From contig CASDZK010000070.1 of assembly GCA_949286165.1 (NCBI GenBank), forward strand, positions 1-62,675: a DNA stretch of 62,675 bases, written 5' to 3'. Position numbers and translations under genes: made by a program. Positions 30,048 through 41,382 of this stretch are shown in pieces. Every line of letters begins with the position of its first letter. The stretch's first letter is position 1. Under the pieces are notes generated by a model, which was not told where the DNA came from, made no database searches, and was given only the letters and a program-made list of their open reading frames with translations. Source of the DNA: an uncultured Alistipes sp. (GTDB lineage: Bacteria > Bacteroidota > Bacteroidia > Bacteroidales > Rikenellaceae).

Positions 30048-31112
30048 ATGAAAAAAACGCTTCTGACCCTTTTGTTCGCCGTTGCCGGCGCAACGGTTTT
30101 GCAGGCCCAGCATTTCGCTTACCGGGCCGATTTCAGCTTTTTCTTCGACAACCTGGAGAACAGCGTGCCGTGGGAACCGACCCGGACCTATCTGGCCGCC
30201 GCCCTGCGCCCCGAAGTCGGCGTGGTTTTCGACAAACACCATTCGTTCATGGTAGGGGCCAACCTCATTCAGAACATGGGGGATTCCGCCCGGCTGACGC
30301 AGACCGACATCATCGCCTATTACCGCTACCGCAGCCGAAATTTCAACGGGTTCGCCGGCGCGCTGCCCCGCGATTATTCCATAGCGCACTACCCGAACTC
30401 CTTCTTCCGCGACGACCTTTATTTCTATCGTCCCGTGATTCAAGGGGTGCTGCTGCAATACCTAAACCGGAAAAAAACCGGTTACGTGGAATTTTTTCTC
30501 GACTGGTACGGGCTGAACAACGAACTGCGCATCGATGAGTTCATGCTCTGCGCCTCTACCGAATACGCCTTTCTCGACCGGCTGCTGCTCATAGGCGCCA
30601 ACGGACAACTTACCCACTATAAAAACGACTACAAGCTGCAGGACTCCTACCTGCTCGAACGGGCCTATTACAACCTGTACGTGGGAACCGACCTCACGTC
30701 GGTACTGCCCGCCCTGCAGGAAGCCCGCATCAGTTTCGGCCTGCTCTCGTCCATGGAGCATAAACGGGTACTCGATACCGAAACCTCGTGGCGGCACGCT
30801 CCCGGAGCGCAGTTGGACATCGCCTTCCGCTGGAAAGGGCTGGGACTCAGCAACAGCTTCTATTTCGGCGACAAGCAACACTTCTATTACCAGCAGTACG
30901 GCGGCGACCTCTACTGGGGTTCTCCGTTCTACCAGAGCGGACGTTACAATCGCACCGACATCTCCTACCTGTGGAAAAACCGTTTTTTCCGCATCAAGGC
31001 CGACATGGCGTTCCATTACGACGGGCGTAAACTCTCCACCCAACAATTGCTGACGCTCGGCGTGCGGCTGCACCAGATGCTGGTGCGGGGCCGGGCGGTC
31101 CACATCGACTGA
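30048..31112 (+). CDS. Probable outer-membrane protein of unknown function
   Basis: This is a 354-residue protein with a signal peptide (about 1-20, ending VLQAQ). The mature part is rich in aromatic residues and alternating hydrophobic stretches (FAYRADFSFFFDNLEN, YYRYRSRNFNGFAG, LGLSNSFYFGDKQHFYYQQ), a pattern seen in beta-barrels. No catalytic motif is visible. It is followed after about 80 bp, same strand, by the 912-residue exported protein, so the two may be co-transcribed. No family name can be given with confidence. Confidence 0.75.
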   Translation: MKKTLLTLLFAVAGATVLQAQHFAYRADFSFFFDNLENSVPWEPTRTYLAAALRPEVGVVFDKHHSFMVGANLIQNMGDSARLTQTDIIAYYRYRSRNFNGFAGALPRDYSIAHYPNSFFRDDLYFYRPVIQGVLLQYLNRKKTGYVEFFLDWYGLNNELRIDEFMLCASTEYAFLDRLLLIGANGQLTHYKNDYKLQDSYLLERAYYNLYVGTDLTSVLPALQEARISFGLLSSMEHKRVLDTETSWRHAPGAQLDIAFRWKGLGLSNSFYFGDKQHFYYQQYGGDLYWGSPFYQSGRYNRTDISYLWKNRFFRIKADMAFHYDGRKLSTQQLLTLGVRLHQMLVRGRAVHID

Positions 31113-31193
31113 CGGCCGCCGCATTTCGTTTCCGAGCCGTTCCGTACATCGGACGGCCCGTTTCGTCTTCCTCCGAAAATAAATTCCGTTTCC

Positions 31194-33932
31194 ATGTTCC
31201 GAAAACCGTTTCTGCTCCTGTCGTTTCTGCTCCTGTCGTTTCTGCTGCCGGCCGTTTCCCTGTCAGGCCGGGAGAAACCGCTGCCCGCCGACGGCTGGCA
31301 GGTCTTTTCCGACGGTTCCGCCGTCTCGATGCTGCCCGGAGAGGGTCCCGCCGTTTCCGTCGCCGTGTCGGGCGGTCCCGAATCGTTTCCCCGTCTGACC
31401 CTCTCCCTGCCCGGCGAAGACTGGCGGGAATACTCCGCCCTCTCCTTCGAAGCCCTGCTCGAAAGTCCCGATTCGTGCGTCCGCGAAGCGGGCAAGGATT
31501 TCGTCGCCGTGCTGACGGACCGTTCCTTTCTGATCGAGAACACGGCGGGAGCGGCCCCCGCCCGACAGGAAATCGCCGTACCTCATGTCCGCTGCGGCGA
31601 ATGGCAACGGGTATCCGTCGATCTGCGGGGGTATGCCCGAAAACAGGTAAGCGAATTATCGCTCTACCTCTACGACCGCCCGTTCCATTTCCCCCATGCC
31701 TATACCGTCCGGTTGCGCCATCTTCGTCTGGAAGGACCCGACCGGGGAGCGTTGTTTTTCGACGGCGTCGATTACGGGACCGGTTTCCCGGAAACGGCCG
31801 GACAAGTCCCGACGGCACAGCCGGACACGGCGACAAGCGGCGGAAGGCAAGGGAACGGACAAGGGAGAGCGAAGGCGTCCACCCGGCCTGCCGCCGCATT
31901 GCAGACGGCCGACGGGCTGCGCATGGAATGGGACGCCTCCGGACGGCTCTCCCGCCTCCTCGCCGGAAAACGACCGATCGGGGAAGCGGGCGGTGCGCCC
32001 GCCGGACTGCTGCTGCGCGACGCCGCTTCGGGCCGTCCGCCCGTACCGGCCGGCGGCCGAATCGTCCGCACCTCCGGCCGGGTATGCCAACAAGCCGACC
32101 TGCCGGACCTCGGCCTGACGGCGGAAGCCGTTTACGAAACGGTCGGGAACAGCATCGAAATTTCGGGAACCGTGGCTTCCCTCCGTCCCGAAGAGCGGAC
32201 GGTAACGGTTTACGTAGCTTTGCCGGCGGCTCCCCGCCTCTCGTGGCGGTTCTGCCGCAGCCTGCTGCACGACTCCCGCCCCTTCGCCGACGCGACGGAA
32301 GCCCCGCTGACGGAAGAGGTCGTTACCGAATTTCCGGCGGCCGCACTGGCGGACGACTCCACGGACTGCGGGGTGGCCCTGCTCGTCAATCCGACCTGTC
32401 CCGTCGTTTTCCGGTTAGGGTTCAATCCCGCGCAACGGCTCTTTTACGCCGCCTTCGACGTAGCTCTGCTGCCCGGCGAACGGTTCGACGGATCGCCCAT
32501 GAACCGGGCCTCCTTCCGTCTCCGCATAGCGCGCATCGATCCCGTCTGGGGATTCCGCTCCGCCATCGAGAAACTTTACGCCCTCTTTCCCGCCTGTTAT
32601 GCCGACAGCGTGGGATTCGGCGGCGGCTGGGAACTCTGGACGCGCGGACAGTTCGGCTATAACGAAGCGCAAAACCGGGCCGGCGGCTATCGGTTCGACT
32701 GGGACGCCCGGAACATCGACAGCGCGCTGTGGGCCTCGAACACCCGCAACGGCTTCCTCAACCTGCTCTATGCCGAACCGGAATACATGCAGTTCAGTCT
32801 GGGCGACCTCGCCCGGCCCGCCCTCTCCGACGCCGAAAGACGGCTGACCCGTCTGCTGGCCGGCGACACGGCCGAATGGCGAGCCTTTCTGCCCCTCCGT
32901 TACACCCGTTTTTACAGCGGAACCATCCACGCCAAAGCGGAACCGCTGCGCCCCTTCTTAGACAGCCTATTGACTTCCGCCGCCGCAAGCGCCATGCACG
33001 ACGCCGAAGGGCGAACCGTCTGGAACTTAGGACGCCGCGACTGGATCGGCGACTCCGGCTTCGGGGTCATGATCCCCTGCAACCTCTCCCCGCACCTGCC
33101 CGGCGGCCGGGGCGACGTGATGTACCGTCTGGGAGCCGAAGCCTTCTTCCGCGAATACCTCCGGCGGGGATGGGCGCCGCCCGCCGGGTTCGGGTGGGAC
33201 GAACTGATGATGGCCCCCGACAACTACCGCCGCGACCACTTCCGCTACATGGAAACGCCGCTCGGCTTCGACCGCCGCACGCTCCGTCCGCTGATTCCGC
33301 GCGGTTTCGGGACGGTGGAATGGCTGCGGCACGTCAACACCCGCTCTCCCGGCCTGCGCCTGATGGCCAACTGCAAAGGGCCGCTGACCTTCGCCGCGCC
33401 GTGGATAGACATTTTCGGCATCGAAGACACCTATCCCCTCCGGCCCGACTATTTCCGCGTGCAGGCGGGTCCCCGCCGTCCCGTCACGAACGTCTCCTAC
33501 ACCCCGCCCGACCCGCATCTGCTGGCCTATAACCTGTTGTGGTGCATCTATACCGGCCGCAACGCTCCCGTGGAGACGCTGGCCCCGATGGTGGAAGTTC
33601 TCGACCGCCTCTATGCGGCGGGGTGGGAACCGGTAACCGGCGTCCGCGCCGAGGCGGACCCGCACTCCGGAACGGCGGCGGAAACCGCCGCCCCCTCCCC
33701 GGTACGGACGGAACGGTACGGTTCCGCCGAGGCCGACACGATCTACCTCGTCGTACACAACCTTTCCGACCTTCCCCTGACGGCCTCGCTGACGCCGGAC
33801 TTCCGCCTCACAGGGCGACGCCGTTCCGCCCGACCGGTATATGGCGAAGGCGAGTGGGCCTTTTCCGGCGGCAGGCTGACGTTGGCCCTGACAGGTCGGC
33901 AGACCCGGGTCATGACACTGACACGCCGCTAA
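31194..33932 (+). CDS. Large exported protein, candidate new glycoside hydrolase
   Basis: This is a 912-residue protein with a signal peptide of about 23 residues containing a duplicated LLLSFLL. Residues about 30-200 look like a beta-sandwich, about 240-430 like a second beta domain, and about 450-800 like a barrel (GGGWELWTRGQFGYNEAQN, FGWDELMMAPDNYRR, PWIDIFGIEDTYPLRPDYF). The paired acidic residues in GWDELMM and FGIEDTY could be catalytic, as in clan-type glycosidases, but I do not recognise a family. The gene is very GC-rich. It follows the outer-membrane-like gene and ends at a strong terminator. Confidence 0.75.
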   Translation: MFRKPFLLLSFLLLSFLLPAVSLSGREKPLPADGWQVFSDGSAVSMLPGEGPAVSVAVSGGPESFPRLTLSLPGEDWREYSALSFEALLESPDSCVREAGKDFVAVLTDRSFLIENTAGAAPARQEIAVPHVRCGEWQRVSVDLRGYARKQVSELSLYLYDRPFHFPHAYTVRLRHLRLEGPDRGALFFDGVDYGTGFPETAGQVPTAQPDTATSGGRQGNGQGRAKASTRPAAALQTADGLRMEWDASGRLSRLLAGKRPIGEAGGAPAGLLLRDAASGRPPVPAGGRIVRTSGRVCQQADLPDLGLTAEAVYETVGNSIEISGTVASLRPEERTVTVYVALPAAPRLSWRFCRSLLHDSRPFADATEAPLTEEVVTEFPAAALADDSTDCGVALLVNPTCPVVFRLGFNPAQRLFYAAFDVALLPGERFDGSPMNRASFRLRIARIDPVWGFRSAIEKLYALFPACYADSVGFGGGWELWTRGQFGYNEAQNRAGGYRFDWDARNIDSALWASNTRNGFLNLLYAEPEYMQFSLGDLARPALSDAERRLTRLLAGDTAEWRAFLPLRYTRFYSGTIHAKAEPLRPFLDSLLTSAAASAMHDAEGRTVWNLGRRDWIGDSGFGVMIPCNLSPHLPGGRGDVMYRLGAEAFFREYLRRGWAPPAGFGWDELMMAPDNYRRDHFRYMETPLGFDRRTLRPLIPRGFGTVEWLRHVNTRSPGLRLMANCKGPLTFAAPWIDIFGIEDTYPLRPDYFRVQAGPRRPVTNVSYTPPDPHLLAYNLLWCIYTGRNAPVETLAPMVEVLDRLYAAGWEPVTGVRAEADPHSGTAAETAAPSPVRTERYGSAEADTIYLVVHNLSDLPLTASLTPDFRLTGRRRSARPVYGEGEWAFSGGRLTLALTGRQTRVMTLTRR

Positions 33933-33952
33933 TGCCGAAGGATGACCGTAAC

Positions 33953-34000
33953 GGACAAAAAAGGTCCCGACCTCATGCGAAGCCGGGACCTTTTTTGTCC
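33953..34000. terminator. Bidirectional terminator
   Basis: A perfect 17-bp stem GGACAAAAAAGGTCCCG and complement with a 14-nt loop sits between convergent genes. T-runs end the stem on both strands. Confidence 0.9.
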
Positions 34001-34062
34001 ATTGCAATTTTCCCGACGTTCCGGGCCGTCGAACCGCACCCGGCGCGCCGAAACGGGAACGC

Positions 34063-34662
34063 TTATTTTTTCAGTTCTCCGCGTTCGAACCGCTGCTGTA
34101 CCTTTTCCCAGTCCACCAAATCCCAGAAGTTGGCAATGAATTCGGCCCGGCGGTTCTGGTAGTCGAGGTAATAGGCGTGTTCCCACACGTCGAGGGTCAG
34201 AATCGGGGTTTTGCCGTCTTTCAGGGGATTATAGGCGTTGGCGGTCGGCACGATATCCAGCTCCTTGCCGTCGATGACCAGCCAGACCCACCCCGACCCG
34301 AACAGGGCGGTGGCCGCTTTCGAGAACTGTTCCTTCATGGAACCGAACGAACCGAACGACATTTCTATCGCTTCCAGCAACATGCCCTCAGGCTCTTTCA
34401 ATTTCTGCTGCGGGGTAAGCCCGTCGAAAAAGAAGGTGTGGTTCCAGACCTGCGCGGCGTTGTTGAACAGCGGTCCGGCGTCGGCCTCGCGGATGATCGC
34501 TTCGACCGGCATGTCCTCGAAGCGGGTTCCCGCCGCCAATTTGTTCAGGTTATCGACATAAGCCTGATGGTGTTTTCCGTGATGGAATTCCAAGGTCTTC
34601 CTGCTCATTTTCGGCGCCAGCGCATCTAATGCGTAGGGCAGCATCGGCAATTCGTGTTTCAT
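34063..34662 (-). CDS. sodB: Superoxide dismutase, iron (or Fe/Mn) type
   Basis: This 199-residue cytosolic enzyme converts superoxide to oxygen and peroxide. The metal ligands are His 27 (LEFHHGKHHQAY), the histidine in VWNHTFFFDGL (about 74), and the aspartate and histidine of DVWEHAYYLDYQNRR (about 157-161). The motif FGSGWVWLV is intact. Alanine-rich and glutamine-position features fit iron-type enzymes of Bacteroidota, but metal preference cannot be proved. It is monocistronic. A TATCTTTA box on the minus strand (34781-34788) is a probable promoter. Together with rubrerythrin it gives the window an oxygen-defence set. Confidence 0.97.
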   Translation of the reverse strand: MKHELPMLPYALDALAPKMSRKTLEFHHGKHHQAYVDNLNKLAAGTRFEDMPVEAIIREADAGPLFNNAAQVWNHTFFFDGLTPQQKLKEPEGMLLEAIEMSFGSFGSMKEQFSKAATALFGSGWVWLVIDGKELDIVPTANAYNPLKDGKTPILTLDVWEHAYYLDYQNRRAEFIANFWDLVDWEKVQQRFERGELKK

Positions 34663-34780
34663 AATCGTTTTCCTTATCTTTTAGTGAATACTTCCGGCCT
34701 CCGTTTCTCTCCCCGCTGTCAGGCGGGCCGGAACGTTCGTCCGTATCTTCCGTTCAGCAAAAACAGTGCCTGTTTTCGCT

Positions 34781-34788
34781 TAAAGATA
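34781..34788 (-). promoter_or_regulatory. -7 box of sodB
   Basis: TATCTTTA on the minus strand about 120 bp upstream of the sodB start; no clear -33 box. Confidence 0.4.
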
Positions 34789-34871
34789 GGAAATTATACG
34801 ACATGTTCCGTCTTTTCCGCCTTATTTTCCGTCGTTCCTACGGTTTTTCCGGTTTTATGCCGGAACCGGCG

Positions 34872-37013
<2,142 letters not shown>

Positions 37014-37079
37014 AATCAAATTAAATTTCAGTTTATATTCATCAAAAACACATATTCCAATCATTTGTCTTTACCATAC

Positions 37080-39416
37080 TTATTTCAACCCTACTCTTTT
37101 TTCTATTTCTCGTTGATTACGATAAATAATTACACGCATGCCTCCCAACCAACGGTTTTGTTCTGAATAGGCATACACTTCTTCCACAGAAGATATAGGA
37201 TTTCGATTAATACTACGAATGACATCGTTTTTTTGCAGTCCCGATCGAGCAATCAAACTACCCGGTTCCACCTCCACAATCACTATTCCTCTCTCATCCG
37301 GAAGACCGAAAGCCGATTGATCGCCCAAACCGTTTACCACTCTTATTCTTGCGCCTAACCATTCATATTCTTTCGTTTCATCGGTCTCGTCGATTACCTG
37401 TATTGCCGGGAATCGTGGAGTTTCTGCAATTTTCTTTAATTTAGAACTATAAACACCAAATCTATCCATCGGAAAATTTTCGAACCCGATACGAAAAGCA
37501 TCGTTTCCTTCAGACAAGCTAAAATCTCCTTGTTCCGGATTGACAAACAACGGTAATCCACATAAACTATGTATGTCCGTTCCGTTTGTCCTTACTTTCT
37601 CAAGAGCATGCCGAGTGGAAAAAAAATTATAATCTATCTTCTTTCCCCAACCATTGAGCTGAATAGGGAAATAAGGTTGCATAAAAATATTCCGCTGTAT
37701 GATATCCCCGCAATGAGAGAACCATAAATGAGGATGTAAAGAACTGTTTACAAGCACATTATTTTCCACTTTCCGGAAAAATCCTTCCCGTAATTTAATC
37801 CCTCCGCGTAAACATAAATTATTATATATATGATAATTGGAACTACCGTCATCCAAATCGATATCCCAACCATGATCACAACGAAACCGATTATTACGCA
37901 CAATTGTAGTATATAAAGCATCTAACAGAATCAATTCGGGATACTCTCGTGTTTGCCGATCCATCGTACTATATTCAGGATGCCAATAACGATCGCGCCC
38001 CCAGGTATTCAATGAACCATGATCGCTGGTTTCAAGAACCGTTTCAAAAACATCGTTATATTCAAGCAGATGTCCTCCGAAAGCGCCGTCTCCAATATTA
38101 ATTCCGGCCCGCGGACTACGATAAATCGTATTATGTCGAACAGTAATCATAGCAGCAATCTGTATCTGAATACCGGCAATCTGTTTCTCCAAAGTTCCTA
38201 CATCATGTATCAGATTATTTTCCACAACACATTGATGAGGATAAAATTTATTTTTAGGTCCGGGTGTCATATCCATAGAGTCAAGGGGAACAAAATCGTA
38301 ATATCCCCATGAACCAGACCGCAAAGCAGTCGTATCACCTACCAAACAAATACCACTTGCGCCAATATGGTGGATGTGATTGCCTTGAATTGTATCATTA
38401 AAATTATATCTGCTTACAAAAATTCCATTTCCGCCCAATTCATAGAACTCGCAATCCGAAACGACACAATCTTCAGTATTTTCAAGGACAACAGCTCCTC
38501 CCCGATAAATACCCCAATCACTACGCATCAAACTCTCATAAGGCTTCATGAAAGTACGAAGAGTACGAGTAAAACACAGTCCGGTTACCGTTACATCCCT
38601 CAATGGAGAAACAGATTTCCCGCGAAGCTCAAGCAAATGAGGGAATACAGCCGCTTCAACATCCGCTTCCAATAAATTTTCGGTCGGATAAGGAAAATAA
38701 TATACTATTTTTTTTTCTCTATCCAAAAACCATTCTCCGGGAGAATCAAGTTCTTCTCGAATATTTTCAACGTAACGTAAATCCGGATGCAAAGGCGAAT
38801 CCCGAATCAATTGATACCCTCCTTCGTAAGATACAGAATCGCCCATTTTATCTGTAATCAAATAATGTTGACTTCCCCAACGACCAATGTGCATGGAATG
38901 AATAAATCCTCCTGTCGGATTCTTCCATAGACGAATCCGTTCCGGCGCAAGTGCATCCTTCGATGTACCATTAAAAAGTTCGCCTTCCCGATAGTTAGGA
39001 TAACGAGCCAATACTCTTTTTTGACCATTAATCCACAATTGATCGAAAACATCTTCAGTATAGGCTTGATAAATTCCATTCCGTCCTTTTTTCCACTGAA
39101 GCGATAATTTTTTCGCTCCGCTGATAATGACTTTTTCGTTCTGCCAAGAAGATATCCGAAGCTTTTTCCCCGCTAAATCAGCCGACCAAATCGTATAAAT
39201 ATTTTCAGGACGGTATACTCCTTTTCTAAAATATATATAAATATCATTTTCCGATGATGACACAGCCGTTTCCAACGCTTTTTCAAAGGTACGAAAAGGA
39301 GTTGCTATCGTACCGTCATTCATGTCATTTCCTTCGGTAGATACATATATTATTTTTTGAGCGCATACAACATCGCAAAACAACAATAAAATTACTAACC
39401 ATATTATATTTTTCAT
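37080..39416 (-). CDS. Exported beta-helix protein with C-terminal PDZ domain
   Basis: This is a 778-residue protein with a signal peptide ending at about 19 (DVVCAQ). An N-terminal pectate-lyase-like opening (IIYVSTEGNDMNDGTIATP) leads to a right-handed beta-helix (about 270-600, with RHNTIYRSPRAGINIG and VRNNRFRCDHGWDIDLDDG). Residues about 698-770 form a PDZ-like domain (VEVEPGSLIARSGLQKNDVI). Similar beta-helix proteins include GH110-type and other glycosidases, but the active site cannot be assigned. Base composition is clearly AT-rich against both neighbours, which suggests transfer. It lies in a minus-strand run with the S9 peptidase and the GH29-like gene. Confidence 0.85.
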   Translation of the reverse strand: MKNIIWLVILLLFCDVVCAQKIIYVSTEGNDMNDGTIATPFRTFEKALETAVSSSENDIYIYFRKGVYRPENIYTIWSADLAGKKLRISSWQNEKVIISGAKKLSLQWKKGRNGIYQAYTEDVFDQLWINGQKRVLARYPNYREGELFNGTSKDALAPERIRLWKNPTGGFIHSMHIGRWGSQHYLITDKMGDSVSYEGGYQLIRDSPLHPDLRYVENIREELDSPGEWFLDREKKIVYYFPYPTENLLEADVEAAVFPHLLELRGKSVSPLRDVTVTGLCFTRTLRTFMKPYESLMRSDWGIYRGGAVVLENTEDCVVSDCEFYELGGNGIFVSRYNFNDTIQGNHIHHIGASGICLVGDTTALRSGSWGYYDFVPLDSMDMTPGPKNKFYPHQCVVENNLIHDVGTLEKQIAGIQIQIAAMITVRHNTIYRSPRAGINIGDGAFGGHLLEYNDVFETVLETSDHGSLNTWGRDRYWHPEYSTMDRQTREYPELILLDALYTTIVRNNRFRCDHGWDIDLDDGSSNYHIYNNLCLRGGIKLREGFFRKVENNVLVNSSLHPHLWFSHCGDIIQRNIFMQPYFPIQLNGWGKKIDYNFFSTRHALEKVRTNGTDIHSLCGLPLFVNPEQGDFSLSEGNDAFRIGFENFPMDRFGVYSSKLKKIAETPRFPAIQVIDETDETKEYEWLGARIRVVNGLGDQSAFGLPDERGIVIVEVEPGSLIARSGLQKNDVIRSINRNPISSVEEVYAYSEQNRWLGGMRVIIYRNQREIEKRVGLK

Positions 39417-39587
39417 AACCTTTCCAGTTCATAAATAAAAAAATAAAAAAATGTAATATTCTAAAAAACATTCAAAAAAAATATTATAATCAACAAATAA
39501 GACAATGGAAAAGCCCCTTGCCTTCATAGCCGTATATTTTTAATACAAAAATATAATCACTCATAAATGCACGAAACATATGTTATT

Positions 39588-41069
39588 TTATCTATGCAGC
39601 CGCCGGGCGACGGTATCCAGCAACGCGCGGGTTTTCGAGGAGATGGTTCCGTCCTGATAGATTTGCAGGTTCATCATGGGCAGGTTGCCGCGTTCGTTCG
39701 ACTTCCGGATGATCTCGACCAGCCGGTCGGCCGTGAACATCGGGTCGCCGATCTCCGTATCCTTCTCCGTATGGGTCCAGTCGCCCGGCTCCATCAGCCC
39801 GCAATAGGTGGCTTGCAGGCCCGCCTGCGGCCCGCCGGTAAAGACGCCGTCCCCGCCGACGGGAAGCCACGGATTGCCGACGCCCGCGCTCTTTTCCGAC
39901 AGCCCCAGCTCGCCGCCGTAGAAATCCTGGAAATCGGTAAAGCGGGGGAATATCCAAGAGTTATAGCCCACCACCAACGCCGGGTTGCCCCGTTTGGCGG
40001 CGCGGGTCAGCTTTTCGAAATCGGCGCCGAGGGGATAGTAGGCCATGCCGTCATCCAGCCACAGGCCGGCGATCTTCTTCCCGTACCGGTCGCTGATCTC
40101 GCCCAGAATCTTTTCGGTGTTTTCGAGCAGGGTCCCGGGCGTTTCGCGACTGTAGCCCTGCGCTTTCTGCCAGGCCTCGTCCCCTTTGAAATTATAATAG
40201 AGAATCAGTTTTATGCCGTATTTTCCCAAAGCGTCGGAGAGGTCCGACACCAAATCGCGGCGGGTCGTCCGTCCCGGCAGAATCCGGTCGAAAGCGTCGA
40301 GCGGCCCGGGGAAGTAAGCCTGCGCCCAGGCGGTGGTAAAGAACACCAATTCGCCGCCGCACTCGTGAACCGTGCGGGCGAAAGCCTCCGCATCGAAATC
40401 CCGGACAGCCTCTTCGTAACTTTTCGCCTCGCCCTGCCGGGGCATGCTGTTGGCGTTCCAATGGAAGAAGAAACCGTATTTCAACTTCCCCATCCACCGG
40501 GCGTCGGAACGCAGCTCTTCCGCCCGTTCGGCCAGTTGCGCGCGGAGGTTCTCCCCGGTCAGTTCCAGGGCGCAGAGGTGCAGGCCGAATTCCGGCGACC
40601 GCCCGGGCGAGAGGACGCGCAGCGTGACGGTAGAAACGCCGGAGCTCAGTTCGAGCGGCTTATCGAAAGCGCAACGCTGCCACTCCCCGCCCGACAGGGC
40701 GCACTGCGTGCGATGTTTCCCGGCCGACAGTTCCAGCACGATCTCTTCCCCCGCCTCGACGCCGTTCGCCCGGATCAAAAGCTCCGCCGCATACTTTCCG
40801 GCGGGCGCCTCCACGTTCCAGCGGACGGTCTGGGACGGGGTCCGCCAGTTTTCGATCCAGAAGGATTTGAACGGGTCGTCGGGCATGAAGACATTCATCC
40901 CTTCGGCCAGCAACGCCTGCCGCGGAAGCAGGCGCGTGGTCCGGTCGGGTTCCGCCGGAACGGCCGGCAGGTCTATTTCGGGTTTCGCCTTTCCGCATCC
41001 CGACAGAAAAAGCAGGCAGAGAGCGAAAGCGGCAACACGATAAAACGATTCGATTTTACAAGTCATCAT
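39588..41069 (-). CDS. Divergent GH29-like alpha-L-fucosidase lipoprotein
   Basis: This is a 493-residue protein with a lipoprotein signal (LFLSGCGK, cysteine about 25). Residues about 50-165 look like a carbohydrate-binding sandwich. The barrel begins with MGKLKYGFFFHWNANSMP, matching the GH29 opening, and the presumed nucleophile lies in AGLWLDDGMAYY (about 337). The segment that in fucosidases reads KHHDGF is here FFTTAWAQAYFPG, so the histidine pair is missing. It may therefore have a different substrate or be inactive. It lies upstream of the beta-helix/PDZ gene on the same strand, separated by about 170 AT-rich bp. Confidence 0.75.
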   Translation of the reverse strand: MMTCKIESFYRVAAFALCLLFLSGCGKAKPEIDLPAVPAEPDRTTRLLPRQALLAEGMNVFMPDDPFKSFWIENWRTPSQTVRWNVEAPAGKYAAELLIRANGVEAGEEIVLELSAGKHRTQCALSGGEWQRCAFDKPLELSSGVSTVTLRVLSPGRSPEFGLHLCALELTGENLRAQLAERAEELRSDARWMGKLKYGFFFHWNANSMPRQGEAKSYEEAVRDFDAEAFARTVHECGGELVFFTTAWAQAYFPGPLDAFDRILPGRTTRRDLVSDLSDALGKYGIKLILYYNFKGDEAWQKAQGYSRETPGTLLENTEKILGEISDRYGKKIAGLWLDDGMAYYPLGADFEKLTRAAKRGNPALVVGYNSWIFPRFTDFQDFYGGELGLSEKSAGVGNPWLPVGGDGVFTGGPQAGLQATYCGLMEPGDWTHTEKDTEIGDPMFTADRLVEIIRKSNERGNLPMMNLQIYQDGTISSKTRALLDTVARRLHR

Positions 41070-41382
41070 CAGGTCAGTTTTTTAACGTCCATTATTGAAA
41101 AGCGTCTCTTCTTCCCGTGAAAACGATTATTTTTAAGTTCCGACACTTGAAATCATTATCAAACGACGGACCTGGAAGAAACACAACGGCAAGTTATCAA
41201 GAAAATCCCGGACGAGCAAGAGCGAAAACGAAAATATGATTTGCCCGGACGAAACGCTGCCCCATCTTTGAAAATCAAAGCCCTGCAGATGAAAGTTTTT
41301 GAACGACCGGCCAGAAACGGATGGAAGAAGGGGCTTTTTTACTTGTCAGACACCTTCGGGCGCCGTCTCCGGCCTTTCCCCT
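41070..41382. other. Intergenic region between the GH29-like and AraC genes
   Basis: About 310 bp. It contains one dispersed repeat (41271-41313) and no recognisable gene. Confidence 0.5.
41271..41313. repeat. Dispersed short repeat, member 2
   Basis: The segment AAATCAAAGCCCTGCAGATG, then GTTTTTGAACGACCGGCC, matches the 3' half of the secA terminator region (29783-29825). Unlike that copy its left hairpin arm is reduced to a few bases, so it is not explained simply as a terminator. Confidence 0.6.
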
